DNA of 11,582 nt from an uncultured Bacteroidales bacterium (GTDB taxonomy: Bacteria; Bacteroidota; Bacteroidia; Bacteroidales; UBA932): positions 1 through 11,582 of the forward strand of contig CALCHD010000165.1 of assembly GCA_937901105.1 (NCBI GenBank). The letters are read 5' to 3'. Both the position numbers and the translations under genes were made by a program. How positions within the stretch are numbered: position 1 is the stretch's first letter; each line of letters begins with the position of its first letter. Below are positions 1 to 8,000 of this stretch, in pieces. The notes under the pieces were generated by a model. The model searched no databases, was not told the origin of the DNA, and saw only the letters and a list, made by a program, of their open reading frames with translations.

Positions 1-765
1 GCTGTTGAAGATGAAGGGAGATGTGGCTATGGCAATGGCCTGGGCGGCGTTCTGCATCCCTACCTCAATAACAATGGTGCGTCTGACAGCATCTGAAAAA
101 CCGCCGAAGCGGGAAAGGAGGGAACTGCAAAGCATGGCACCCAGAATGAGGCATGCTGCCGCAATGCCCAATACCTTGAAATTCTCAAAAATCTCTGATG
201 TGTACTGCAGGAAGAACACTCCCGCAAGCACCATTAGGGCAGGGAAGGCACATTTGCCCAGCACCTTGTTCACTTTCTGTGCTGCAGCCGGCTTGAAACG
301 GCGCAGGGCAATGCCCGCCAGCATAGGGACAAACAGCAGAACCAGGTTCTGCACAAGCAGTTTCCCTACAGGAAGCACAACTTCAACTCCGGCCTGCTGC
401 GAGACGAATGCCGATACTCCGCCCATTACAAACGGCAAGGTGAAAAGGGTGATTACACTGCTTACGGCAGTAAGGGTTACCGAAAGGGCCACATCCCCTT
501 TTGCCAACATTGAAAAGACATTTGAGGAGCTTCCTCCAGGGCAGCAGGCAACAAGAACAAGACCCATAAAATAGACAGGTGGCAAATCCAGTGTCCATGC
601 AATGGCAAAAGCAATCAGGGGAAGAAGTATAAGCTGTCCAATCATCCCCACAAGCACCCCTTTGGGGTTTCTGGCAACATTGGTGAAGGCCTCACGGTTC
701 AAATCTGTTCCAAGGAGGAACATCAGCACAATCAGTATGGGCATTACAATCCAGACTGTATTCAT
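1..765 (-). CDS. BASS-family (bile acid:Na+ symporter-like) transporter, C-terminus cut by window edge
   Basis: Reading leftwards from the ATG at 763-765 gives 255 open codons to the edge of the window, so the C-terminus is missing; the family is usually about 300-330 residues. The protein is almost entirely hydrophobic helices. Two BASS family signatures are visible: CCPGGSSSNVF at residues 74-84, followed by LAKGDVALSVTLTAVSS, and EVGMQNA at 234-240, whose Glu and Gln correspond to sodium-site residues in characterised members. BASS proteins move organic anions with Na+ across the inner membrane; substrates include bile acids, pantoate and keto acids, so the substrate here cannot be named. 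The gene starts 12 nt after the menA stop with no promoter box between, so it is probably the third gene of the menG-menA operon. The family is confident; the link to quinone metabolism is inference. Confidence 0.88.
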   Translation of the reverse strand, partial: MNTVWIVMPILIVLMFLLGTDLNREAFTNVARNPKGVLVGMIGQLILLPLIAFAIAWTLDLPPVYFMGLVLVACCPGGSSSNVFSMLAKGDVALSVTLTAVSSVITLFTLPFVMGGVSAFVSQQAGVEVVLPVGKLLVQNLVLLFVPMLAGIALRRFKPAAAQKVNKVLGKCAFPALMVLAGVFFLQYTSEIFENFKVLGIAAACLILGAMLCSSLLSRFGGFSDAVRRTIVIEVGMQNAAQAIAIATSPFIFNS

Positions 766-777
766 GTAAATTTCAGT

Positions 778-1668
778 TTAAATGAAAAAATTTGAATAGC
801 ACAAAATTGCCACAGCAAACAGCAGCAGCGTAAAAACAAGAAGATTGCGGGCGGTAGCTCCCAAAACAGGGTTGAGGGCAGCACCTGAACCGGAAACCAG
901 TTTTCTCCAGGTGTGGAAATGCATTGCAAGAAAGATGGCTGCCATCACTGCAGATACAGGATATATCCAGCGGAGCATATAAAATACAATCCCCATTGCA
1001 ACAATGCCAGAGAACAGGTATACCCATCCCATAACCCTGCGGCCAAAGATTACTACGGTAGTCCTTTTCCCCACAGCCCGGTCATCTTCCTCATCCCGAC
1101 AGTTGTTTACAATAAGCACATTGGCGGCCAGAAGCCCAACCGCAACAGATATGGGGAAAGAGAGCCACAGCTCTCTCCAATCCCCCTGCTGCAGATAGCA
1201 GGTGAGGGTAACTGGCACAATGCCAAAGAAAATTACAACAGCCACATCTCCCAGCCCATGGTGTGAAAGCGGGTACGGACCTGCACTGTATGCAAGGGCA
1301 AACAGCCCTATGCACAAGCCAATAGGAACCATCCACCAGCTGCCGTAGAACAGCATGAGGCATCCTACAACAGCGGCTGCAGCCAAGGTGCCGAAAGTGG
1401 CATATTTCATGGCGGCAGGGGTGATGTCCCCTTCTGTTACCCCACGGCGGAACCCTTCGCGCCCCTTGCGGTCTACCCCCTTCTTGAAATCATAATATTC
1501 GTTGGCAAAATTGGATGCAATCTGGGCCAGGATGGCAAACAGCAGGCACAGCAGTGCCGGAACAAGGGAAAAATCAATCCCCATCATGGCGCAGGCAATT
1601 CCCGCAAGCACACCTGATATGCTCACTGGAAGTGTCCTCAAACGCATAGCTTCAATCCACTTCCTCAT
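778..1668 (-). CDS. menA: 1,4-dihydroxy-2-naphthoate polyprenyltransferase (MenA)
   Basis: This 296-residue polytopic membrane protein of the UbiA superfamily attaches a polyprenyl chain to 1,4-dihydroxy-2-naphthoate, giving demethylmenaquinone in the inner membrane. Both Mg2+-diphosphate binding motifs are intact: the first is NFANEYYDFKKGVD at residues 53-66, and the second is NNCRDEEDDRAVGKRT at 188-203. The N-terminal start MRKWIEAMRLRTLPVS is typical of MenA, and the length matches the family. It begins 3 nt after the menG stop, which implies translational coupling, and the next pathway enzyme (MenG) is encoded just upstream. A second, broken UbiA homologue lies at 3426-4371, so this copy is the one expected to supply menaquinone. 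Alternative UbiA activities are unlikely given the menG partner. Confidence 0.94.
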   Translation of the reverse strand: MRKWIEAMRLRTLPVSISGVLAGIACAMMGIDFSLVPALLCLLFAILAQIASNFANEYYDFKKGVDRKGREGFRRGVTEGDITPAAMKYATFGTLAAAAVVGCLMLFYGSWWMVPIGLCIGLFALAYSAGPYPLSHHGLGDVAVVIFFGIVPVTLTCYLQQGDWRELWLSFPISVAVGLLAANVLIVNNCRDEEDDRAVGKRTTVVIFGRRVMGWVYLFSGIVAMGIVFYMLRWIYPVSAVMAAIFLAMHFHTWRKLVSGSGAALNPVLGATARNLLVFTLLLFAVAILCYSNFFI

Positions 1669-1671
1669 CCT

Positions 1672-2373
1672 TTATTCCCACTTTATGCCAATATACATTC
1701 TGCAGATGCCCAGAGTGAGGCTTCTGTGCTCCACTTTGCTGAAACCTGCCTGGTAGAGCATCCCTACAAATTTGTCGGGAGCAGGAAAACGGAGAACTGA
1801 TGCCGGAAGATATTCGTAGGCGCCCCTGTCTCCAGATATCCATCCCCCTATTGTAGGAAGTATCTTAAGGAAATAGAGTTTGTAGCACCAGCGGATTATC
1901 GGGTTTGAAGGTACGGAAAGTTCCAGGATTACCAGCTTGCCGGCAGGGGTGAGAACACGGTGCATCTCCTTAAGGCCAACCTCAAGGTTCTCAAAGTTCC
2001 TCACTCCAAATCCTACGGAAATTCTGTGGAACGAAAAGTCATCATATGGAAGGGCCTCGCAGTCTCCCTGTACCATGGTGGCATCCACTCCGGCTGCCTT
2101 TATCTTCTCTCGCCCTATCTTCATCATCCCCTCGGAGAGGTCTATTCCTGTAATTTTGCTCCCTGCAGGAGCCTTCTGGGCAATCTCAATGGTGAAATCG
2201 CCTGTGCCGCACGCCACATCCAGGACGTTGAGGGGCTCTTGGGTATCAAGAAGCTCCTTTACAGCCTTTCTGCGCCACCCCTTGTCTATGTTCATGGAGA
2301 GGATGTGGTTCAGCTTGTCGTAGTCTGGAGCTATGTTGTCGAACAGTTTTCTTATTCCTTCTTTTTTTGCCAT
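1672..2373 (-). CDS. menG: Demethylmenaquinone methyltransferase (MenG/UbiE)
   Basis: This 233-residue class I SAM-dependent methyltransferase of the UbiE family catalyses the last step of menaquinone synthesis, C-methylation of demethylmenaquinone. Visible signatures are the N-terminal FDNIAPDYDKLNHILSMNID (residues 11-30), SAM motif I LDVACGTGDF (51-60), the acidic ribose contact GIDLSEGM (76-83), and the family segments GFGVRNF (121-127) and LVILELSVP (147-155). It ends with the usual IGIKWE-like tail. The ATG at 2371-2373 is the first gene of a leftward operon menG-menA-BASS. The upstream region contains a partial -7-like box (TATTTTCG on the minus strand, 2393-2400) without a matching TTTG, so its promoter is not well defined. 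Bacteroidota commonly make menaquinone only, so menG is preferred over ubiE. Confidence 0.95.
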   Translation of the reverse strand: MAKKEGIRKLFDNIAPDYDKLNHILSMNIDKGWRRKAVKELLDTQEPLNVLDVACGTGDFTIEIAQKAPAGSKITGIDLSEGMMKIGREKIKAAGVDATMVQGDCEALPYDDFSFHRISVGFGVRNFENLEVGLKEMHRVLTPAGKLVILELSVPSNPIIRWCYKLYFLKILPTIGGWISGDRGAYEYLPASVLRFPAPDKFVGMLYQAGFSKVEHRSLTLGICRMYIGIKWE

Positions 2374-2425
2374 ATGGTATATAATATGACTGCGAAAATA
2401 AGAAAAAATTACTTAAAATGTTGAT

Positions 2426-2442
2426 TTGTCATAGCTTGACAA
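2426..2442. promoter_or_regulatory. 17-bp dyad in the menG / dinD-like divergent intergenic region
   Basis: TTGTCA (2426-2431) and TGACAA (2437-2442) form a perfect 6-bp inverted repeat around a 5-nt spacer. It lies about 15 bp upstream of the -33 element of the rightward promoter and about 50 bp upstream of menG. The geometry suits a dimeric repressor or activator site. I do not recognise a regulator, and a 6+6 dyad can occur by chance in AT-rich DNA. Confidence 0.3.
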
Positions 2443-2456
2443 TTTAACCGCATATT

Positions 2457-2487
2457 TTTGTGCTTGATTGATTATTGACTATTTTTG
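2457..2487 (+). promoter_or_regulatory. Bacteroidota sigma-ABfr-type promoter of the dinD-like gene
   Basis: TTTG at 2457-2460 and TATTTTTG at 2480-2487 are separated by exactly 19 nt, matching the Bacteroides consensus TTTG-N19-21-TAnnTTTG at every defined position. Transcription would start near 2493, giving a leader of about 20 nt before the ATG at 2514. Confidence 0.75.
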
Positions 2488-2513
2488 TATAGGACAAAAT
2501 AAAATTTTAAGTT

Positions 2514-3371
2514 ATGGCTAAGCAGGAGTTGGTGAAAATTTTTGAAGAAAGAAAAGTCCGTAGTGTATGGGATGAAGAACAGGAGAAATGGTATTTCTCG
2601 GTTGTGGATGTAGTGGGTGTCTTGACAGATCAACCTGATTTGGAACACTCCAGAAATTACTGGAAGGTCTTGAAACATAGGTTGAAAAAGGAGGGGGCGG
2701 AGTTGGTTACAAACTGTAACCAACTGAAATTGCTGGCAAGTGATGGAAAGAGGTATAAAACAGATGTTGCAGATACAGAGCAGATGTTCCGTATAATACA
2801 ATCAGTTCCGTCGCAAAAGGCCGAGCCGTTCAAGCAATGGATGGCCAGAGTGGCTGCTGAAAGGCTTGACCAGATGCAGGATCCTGAATTGGGAATCCAG
2901 CGGGCAATGGCGGACTATAAGCGTCTTGGATATTCAGACAATTGGATCAATCAGCGCCTCAAGAGCATAGAAATCCGTAAAGACCTTACAGACCAATGGA
3001 GGCTGCATAATGTGGAGGAAGGTGTACAATACGCTACGCTTACCGATATAATCTACCAGGCCTGGGCAGGAAAGACTGCAAAAGAATACAAGCAGTTCAA
3101 AGGGTTGAAGAAGGAGAATCTCAGAGATAATATGACCAATGAGGAGTTGGTTTTGAATATGTTGGCGGAGCTCTCTGCGACCAGCATTACCCGAGCAAAA
3201 GATCCGCAGAATTTTGAAGAGAATGCGCAGTGTGCATCCGAAGGAGGCGAAGTAGCCCGCGTAGCTAAAGAACAGTTGGAATTAAAGACTGGTAGAGGGG
3301 TGGTCTCATCGCTTTCTGCAAAGAGATTTTTTGAGGAACAGAAGAGAGTGGATTCAGGGGAAGATGATTGA
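2514..3371 (+). CDS. DinD-like / BRO-N domain protein (DNA-damage-inducible or phage antirepressor type)
   Basis: This is a 285-residue soluble protein. The N-terminal ~110 residues look like a BRO-N domain: WYFSVVDVVGVLTDQPDLEHSRNYW is followed by RLKKEG and a KTDVADTEQMFRII strand-helix segment. BRO-N domains bind DNA in phage and baculovirus regulators. The C-terminal part (about 115-270) resembles E. coli DinD, for example KQFKGLKKENLRDNMTNEEL (193-212) against the DinD HQRKGLKKNQKILDHM region. DinD in E. coli is an SOS-induced RecA modulator; whether this protein does the same is inference. The gene has its own consensus promoter, sits alone between a menaquinone operon and a decaying prenyltransferase, and has less amino-acid similarity to chromosomal housekeeping families than its neighbours. 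It may be a domesticated phage gene. The family is fairly sure; the function is not. Confidence 0.75.
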   Translation: MAKQELVKIFEERKVRSVWDEEQEKWYFSVVDVVGVLTDQPDLEHSRNYWKVLKHRLKKEGAELVTNCNQLKLLASDGKRYKTDVADTEQMFRIIQSVPSQKAEPFKQWMARVAAERLDQMQDPELGIQRAMADYKRLGYSDNWINQRLKSIEIRKDLTDQWRLHNVEEGVQYATLTDIIYQAWAGKTAKEYKQFKGLKKENLRDNMTNEELVLNMLAELSATSITRAKDPQNFEENAQCASEGGEVARVAKEQLELKTGRGVVSSLSAKRFFEEQKRVDSGEDD

Positions 3372-3394
3372 AAAGCAGTTTTAGGTTATTTCAG

Positions 3395-3402
3395 TATCTT
3401 TG
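3395..3402 (+). promoter_or_regulatory. -7 promoter box upstream of the prenyltransferase pseudogene
   Basis: TATCTTTG matches TAnnTTTG perfectly and is identical to the -7 box of the rRNA promoter in this window. No good TTTG lies 19-21 nt upstream; the nearest candidate, ATTG at 3367-3370, is 24 nt away. It probably still drives the pseudogene and the CPBP gene beyond it. Confidence 0.5.
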
Positions 3403-3425
3403 CCCACAATAAAACGAGATAATTT

Positions 3426-4371
3426 ATGTCACAAAAGAGAACTTTTAAGGATTGGCTGATTGCTACCCGTCCGTGGTCTTTTCCGGCTTCTGCTATGCCG
3501 GTGCTTGTAACGCTGGGATATCTGTTCTGGAAAGGGATGGAGGTGAATTGGACTATAGGTATATTTACAATTCTGAATGTGGTGCTGTTTCATGCAGCGG
3601 GAAATACCTGGAGCGACTATTATGACTACAAGAAGGGTGTTGACAGGGAGGATACAGTTGGCGGACTTTCAATTGTGAGCGGGCAGTTCGCTCCGGAGGA
3701 GATAAAGAGACTTTCGCTTGGGCTTTTTGCAGTAGCCGTAGCCGGCGGCCTTGCGCTGGTGTGGCTTACAGGAGTAACAACCTTGTATTTTGGTTTGGCA
3801 GGTGCGCTTCTTGCAGTGTGCTACCCTTGGCTGAAATATCGTGCCCTTGGAGATGTTGACATTTTCCTTACCTACTCGGTGGTGCCTATGTTGGGTACCT
3901 CTTTTGTGGCTACAGGTGCAGTGGAGTTGAGCCTGCTGCTGCTTTGTATTCCGGTTGGTCTTATCACTGTTGGAATTCTCCATTCAACGGCAACAGAAGG
4001 GCTACAGCCACCGGCTCCTGCATCAGCTCCGGTTTTGTAGGATCCGGACAGTCAGAGATTTCTTTTGTAAACGCCTGCAGTTCTCTTAAGAAAGAAAGGT
4101 TCTGCATGGATCTACTGTTTTGAGGTGCTGTTCCCGTTCTTCCATATTGGAGGACTTGTTGGTGCAGGACTGCTTCCTTATTGGAGCTTCCTTGTATTTC
4201 TGGTGATGCCTGTTGCTTTTGGCAATTCAAAGAAAGCGTTGCGTTACCCTCAGGAGGGTATGAGTGCTCTTGTAGGGGTTGATGAGAAGACTGCACAGCT
4301 GCAGCTGGGCTTGGGGACTGAGCACAGGATCAATACCAATATGCTTTTGTGTAATTGTTGCTACAGACTGA
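3426..4371 (+). pseudogene. Degenerate second UbiA/MenA-like prenyltransferase
   Basis: From the ATG at 3426 the reading frame encodes a good UbiA-superfamily N-terminus: RTFKDWLIATRPWSFPASAMP, and the first Asp-rich motif NTWSDYYDYKKGVD at residues 60-73. After GILH (codon ending 3983) homology breaks. Stops follow in this frame at 4038-4040 and 4068-4070. Family sequence resumes in the same frame as TPAVLLRKKGSAWIYCFEVL and continues to DEKTAQLQLGLG, then leaves the family pattern at a GGGG run (4313-4316). Dropping one G gives GLSTGSIPICFCVIVATD and a stop at 4369-4371. Within the broken part, traces of the expected ATDxxSGI-RT motif appear in shifted frames, consistent with about 4 nt lost near 3984-4000 and about 43 nt inserted at 4027-4069. 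The second substrate-binding motif is therefore destroyed and the product should be inactive. An intact menA lies at 778-1668. The original substrate is unknown. Confidence 0.85.
4027..4069 (+). other. Probable 43-nt insertion inside the prenyltransferase pseudogene
   Basis: Removing these bases joins ATCAG to AACG and restores I-R-T-P-A-V-L-L, the expected continuation of the UbiA/MenA family after its second Asp-rich motif. The block contains the stop at 4038-4040, an inverted repeat TCCGG (4028-4032)/CCGGA (4044-4048), and a direct repeat TTTTGTA (4033-4039 and 4063-4069) 30 bp apart. Boundaries are uncertain by a few bases. I do not recognise it as a known mobile element. Confidence 0.45.
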
Positions 4372-4390
4372 AAAAGAATCTGTCGGGAAA

Positions 4391-5005
4391 ATGAAAAAAC
4401 TTCTTTTAACAATAGTTCTGGCGGCGGTGCTGTGGAGCATAATGTTCCTGCCGGTTACTGCCCCTCATGTGAATTTCTGGTGGATGATGACCGCTTCTGC
4501 GTGTACTCTTTCAATTCTTTCAAGCATCTTCAACCCCGGCTGGTGGAGAGGTGTGAAATTGGATATTGCCAACATTGCCCTGGGTGTGGTGATTGCTGTT
4601 GCCTTGTGGGGCGTTTTCTGGGTGGGCGACAAGATGTCGCAGATTCTGTTCAATTTTGCCCGTCCGCAGGTTGATCTCATTTATGGGATGAAAGAGGGGG
4701 AGTCTGCGTGGCTCCTTACAGCCCTTATGCTGTTCCTTATAGGACCGGCGGAGGAGATTTTCTGGAGGGGTTACGTTCAGAAGAGCCTGCAGCAGAGGTG
4801 GAATCCCAATAAGGGCTTTGTTGTAACTACCGCAATTTATGCCCTGGTACATGCCGGATCCTGCAATTTCATGCTGGTTATGGCAGCCCTTGTGGCAGGT
4901 GCGGCGTGGGGCTTGCTGTATAGATTCTTTCCGGAGAAATTTGGGGCAATCATCATTTCCCATGCCCTGTGGGATGTTGCCGTATTTGTATGGTTTCCTA
5001 TATAA
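4391..5005 (+). CDS. CPBP-family intramembrane metalloprotease (CAAX protease/Abi type)
   Basis: Starting at the ATG at 4391 gives 204 residues with several transmembrane helices. The three CPBP motifs are in order: EEIFWRG at 121-127 (EExxxR), the histidine of YALVHAGS at 154, and SHALWD at 190-195 (HxxxD, where N or D is usual). In this superfamily the Glu and His residues form the metal site of an intramembrane protease related to Rce1; bacterial members act in prenyl-peptide processing, bacteriocin immunity or unknown roles. An in-frame ATG at 4355 exists, but 4391 begins with a proper MKKLLLTIVLAAVLW membrane segment and does not overlap the ancestral end of the prenyltransferase pseudogene (4371). 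It is likely transcribed from the promoter near 3395 through the pseudogene. No dedicated promoter is visible. Confidence 0.85.
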   Translation: MKKLLLTIVLAAVLWSIMFLPVTAPHVNFWWMMTASACTLSILSSIFNPGWWRGVKLDIANIALGVVIAVALWGVFWVGDKMSQILFNFARPQVDLIYGMKEGESAWLLTALMLFLIGPAEEIFWRGYVQKSLQQRWNPNKGFVVTTAIYALVHAGSCNFMLVMAALVAGAAWGLLYRFFPEKFGAIIISHALWDVAVFVWFPI

Positions 5006-5024
5006 TATAAATTCACTACATTTG
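4994..5024 (+). promoter_or_regulatory. metH promoter
   Basis: The -7 box TACATTTG (5017-5024) matches TAnnTTTG exactly. At 19 nt upstream is TTTC (4994-4997), one mismatch from TTTG. Transcription would start near 5030, leaving a leader under 20 nt, too short for a cobalamin or SAM riboswitch. The upstream element overlaps the last codons of the CPBP gene. Confidence 0.65.
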
Positions 5025-5028
5025 TAGT
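5015..5028. promoter_or_regulatory. Candidate BlaI/MecI-type operator over the metH -7 box
   Basis: ACTACA-TT-TGTAGT is a perfect 14-bp dyad. BlaI/MecI/CopY-family winged-helix repressors recognise TACA-nn-TGTA cores of this form. It covers the complete -7 box of the metH promoter, so a bound repressor would block transcription. No blaI-like gene is in the window, so the regulator is inferred from the site alone. Confidence 0.45.
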
Positions 5029-5047
5029 TATTTTTTAAAAAGAGGGG

Positions 5048-8000
5048 ATGAAAAAGAGCAGAACAAACAAAGTGGAGATTGCACAATGGATGAAGGAGAG
5101 AATCCTTGTCCTGGACGGTGCAATGGGTACCTGCATTCAGGGATATAATCTTTCTCCCGACGATTTCTTGGGAGGCAAAGGCAATAACGATATACTCAAC
5201 ATTACCCGCCCGGATGTGATTGAGGCAATTCATGCAGCATATGTGGAGGCCGGTGCGGACATTATAGAGACAAACACTTTCAGCGGAAATGCCATTTCGC
5301 AGAAGGATTATGGTATGGAGAGCCGTGTGAGGGTGATCAATCTCAAGGGAGCGCAGATTGCCCGTAAGGTTGCGGATGCTGCGGGACGCAAGGTGCTTGT
5401 GGCAGGAAGTATGGGCCCTACCGTAAAATCCCTTTCCCTTTCGCCAGATGTGAATGCCCCAGAGCGCAGGGATGTTACTTTTGAGCAGATGGCGCATGCC
5501 TATATGGAGCAGGTTGAGGCTCTGATTGAGGGTGGCGTAGACCTTCTTCTTGTAGAGACTGTATACGATGCACTCAATGCCAAGGCTGCATTTTATGCCA
5601 TTGAGCAGGTTGCAGGAACAGATTTCCCTGTTATGGTATCTGCTACAGTGAATGACAAGAGCGGACGAATCCTTGGCGGACACAAGCTGGATGCCCTGTA
5701 TACAGCCCTTTCCCATTACCCTATAATGAGCTTTGGCCTTAACTGTTCGTTTGGAGCAAAGGACCTGGCTCCGTTCATTGAGCAGCTGCAGGGGCTTGGA
5801 TGTGCAATAAGCATCTATCCTAATGCCGGACTCCCAAATGAGATGGGGCAGTATGACGAGGCTCCTGAGTACACTGCAAAACACATTAAGGAACTTGCCC
5901 AGAAGGGATGGCTGAACATTGCCGGCGGATGCTGCGGTACAACACCTGCGCATATCAAGGCGGTGGCTGAAGCACTTGAGGGTGTTGCCCCAAGGGTGTA
6001 TTCACAGGAGACTGCCCAGACTGAGCTTGAGAACATGTACTTGAGCGGTCTTGAGAGCGTGAAGATAAACAAGAAGGAGTGCAACTTTGTGAATGTGGGT
6101 GAGCGTACAAACGTGGCAGGAAGTGCAAAGTTTGCAAGACTTATCCGTGAGAAGGACTATGCACAGGCTGCAGACATTGCCCGCAAGCAGATTGAGGGCG
6201 GGGCAACAATTATTGACATAAATATGGACGATGCAATGCTTGACGGTGCGGAGGAGATGGCCACATTCTTGAGGTATATCTCCAATGATCCCGACATTGC
6301 AAAGGTTCCGTTCATGATAGATTCTTCAAATTGGGAGACAATCCTTGCAGGATTGCACAACTGTCCGGGCAAAGGAATTGTAAACTCTGTGAGCCTGAAG
6401 GAGGGTGAGGAGGAGTTCCTTAAGAAGGCAAATGCCATCAGGGAACTTGGTGCAGCCATTATTGTAATGGCTTTTGACGAGCAGGGGCAGGCTGTGGATT
6501 TCCAGAGAAAGGTAGAGATATGCCAGAGGGCATTCAGCCTCCTTACCCAGAAGGTGGGATTCAAACCCAATGATATAATTTTTGATGTGAATATCCTTGC
6601 TATCGGTACAGGCATTGAGGAGCATGACAACTATGCTGTAGACTTCATCAAGGCGGTAAGGTGGATAAAGGAGAACCTGAAGGGGGCAAAGACGTCGGGA
6701 GGAGTGTCAAACCTTTCGTTCTCTTTCAGGGGAAACAATACTGTGAGGGAGGCAATGCATTCTGTGTTCCTTTACCATGCCATTGAGGCAGGCCTGGATA
6801 TGGCAATTGTGAATCCTTCAATGCTGCAGGTGTATGATGAGATTGAACCGGAGCTTCTGAGGAAGGTTGAGGCGGTGGTGCTGAATGAATCAAAGGATGC
6901 TACAGAGGCCCTTATTGAGCTGGCGCAGCAGATTAAGGAGAGGGAGAGTGCTGCCAAGGAGGCAGGTGCTTCAGGTGTTGCGGTGCAGGCCCCTAAACAG
7001 CAGTGGCGGGAGAATCCGCTTGAGCAAAGGCTTGAGTACGCCCTTGTAAAGGGTGTTACAGAGTACCTCAAGGAGGATATGGCACAGGCTATGGAGCAGT
7101 TTGCATCTCCGGTGGCCATAATTGAGGGGCCTCTGATGCATGGTATGGACAAGGTAGGAGAGCTGTTCGGACAGGGCAAGATGTTCCTTCCGCAGGTTGT
7201 GAAGAGTGCCAAGGTGATGAAGGAGGCGGTTGCAATTCTCCAGCCTTTCATTGAGCAGGAGCAGAGCGGCTTGCAGGAGGTGAAGGATACCGTAGTGATT
7301 GCCACTGCAAAAGGTGATGTGCACGATATAGGAAAGAATATTGCCTCAATTGTATTGAGCTGCAATAACTTGAACGTTATAGACCTGGGGGTTATGGTGG
7401 AGAATGCTGCCATTGTTGAGGCTGCATTTGAGCACAAGGCTTCCCTGATAGGCATCAGCGGACTCATTACTCCGTCATTGGAGCAGATGGAGCTGCTGTG
7501 CAGGATGCTGCAGGAGAACAAGCAGAAGATGCTCACCCAGCTGGGATATCTCATTCCGGTAATTGTGGGTGGTGCAACTTCCTCATCTGTGCATACTGCC
7601 GTGAAGCTGGCTCCGCTGTACGATGGCCCGGTTATCCACGGAGGCGATGCTTCCAAGACTGCCGGCATCTGCAAGAGACTGCTGTCGGGAGGAAGAGAGG
7701 AATTCCTTCAGGGAGTATGGCAGGAGCAGGCGCAGATTAGGGATGCATACAACAGCAGGGATATAAAATTCCTTTCATTGGAAGAGGCAAGAAGTGCAGC
7801 AGAGAAGTTTCATCCCCGCAGCTTCATCCAGCCGGAGGGGTATGGTGAGGACAATCTCACTGTGAGGGACCTTTCTTTAACTGAACTGCACGACTATATA
7901 GACTGGAATGCATTCCTGAACTTCTGGGGGTTCAAGGGAAAAGTACAGGACTTGATCTATCGGGAAGATGAAAAGGGAAAAGAGGCGGAGAAAATTTATG

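Noticed and set aside
1763..1776. CTACAAATTTGT-like palindrome resembling the metH dyad
   Set aside because: It lies inside menG coding sequence, lacks the ACTACA/TGTAGT arms, and is not near a promoter.
3964..4296. Minus-strand open frame covering the damaged part of the prenyltransferase pseudogene
   Set aside because: Most of it is simply antisense to recognisable UbiA sequence. Only the short inserted block is possibly foreign, and that is reported separately.
5006..5047. Possible cobalamin or SAM riboswitch ahead of metH
   Set aside because: The gap is only 42 nt and the predicted leader is under 20 nt, too short for either class, and no B12 box is visible.
4520..5953. Long open frame on the minus strand across the CPBP gene and the metH 5' half
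   Set aside because: It is antisense to two well-supported genes and rich in Cys, His and Arg with no recognisable domain; a by-product of codon bias on the coding strand.
6772..7674. 300-codon open frame on the minus strand within metH
   Set aside because: Fully antisense to conserved MetH domains, with Ser/Ala-rich low-information sequence and no motif.
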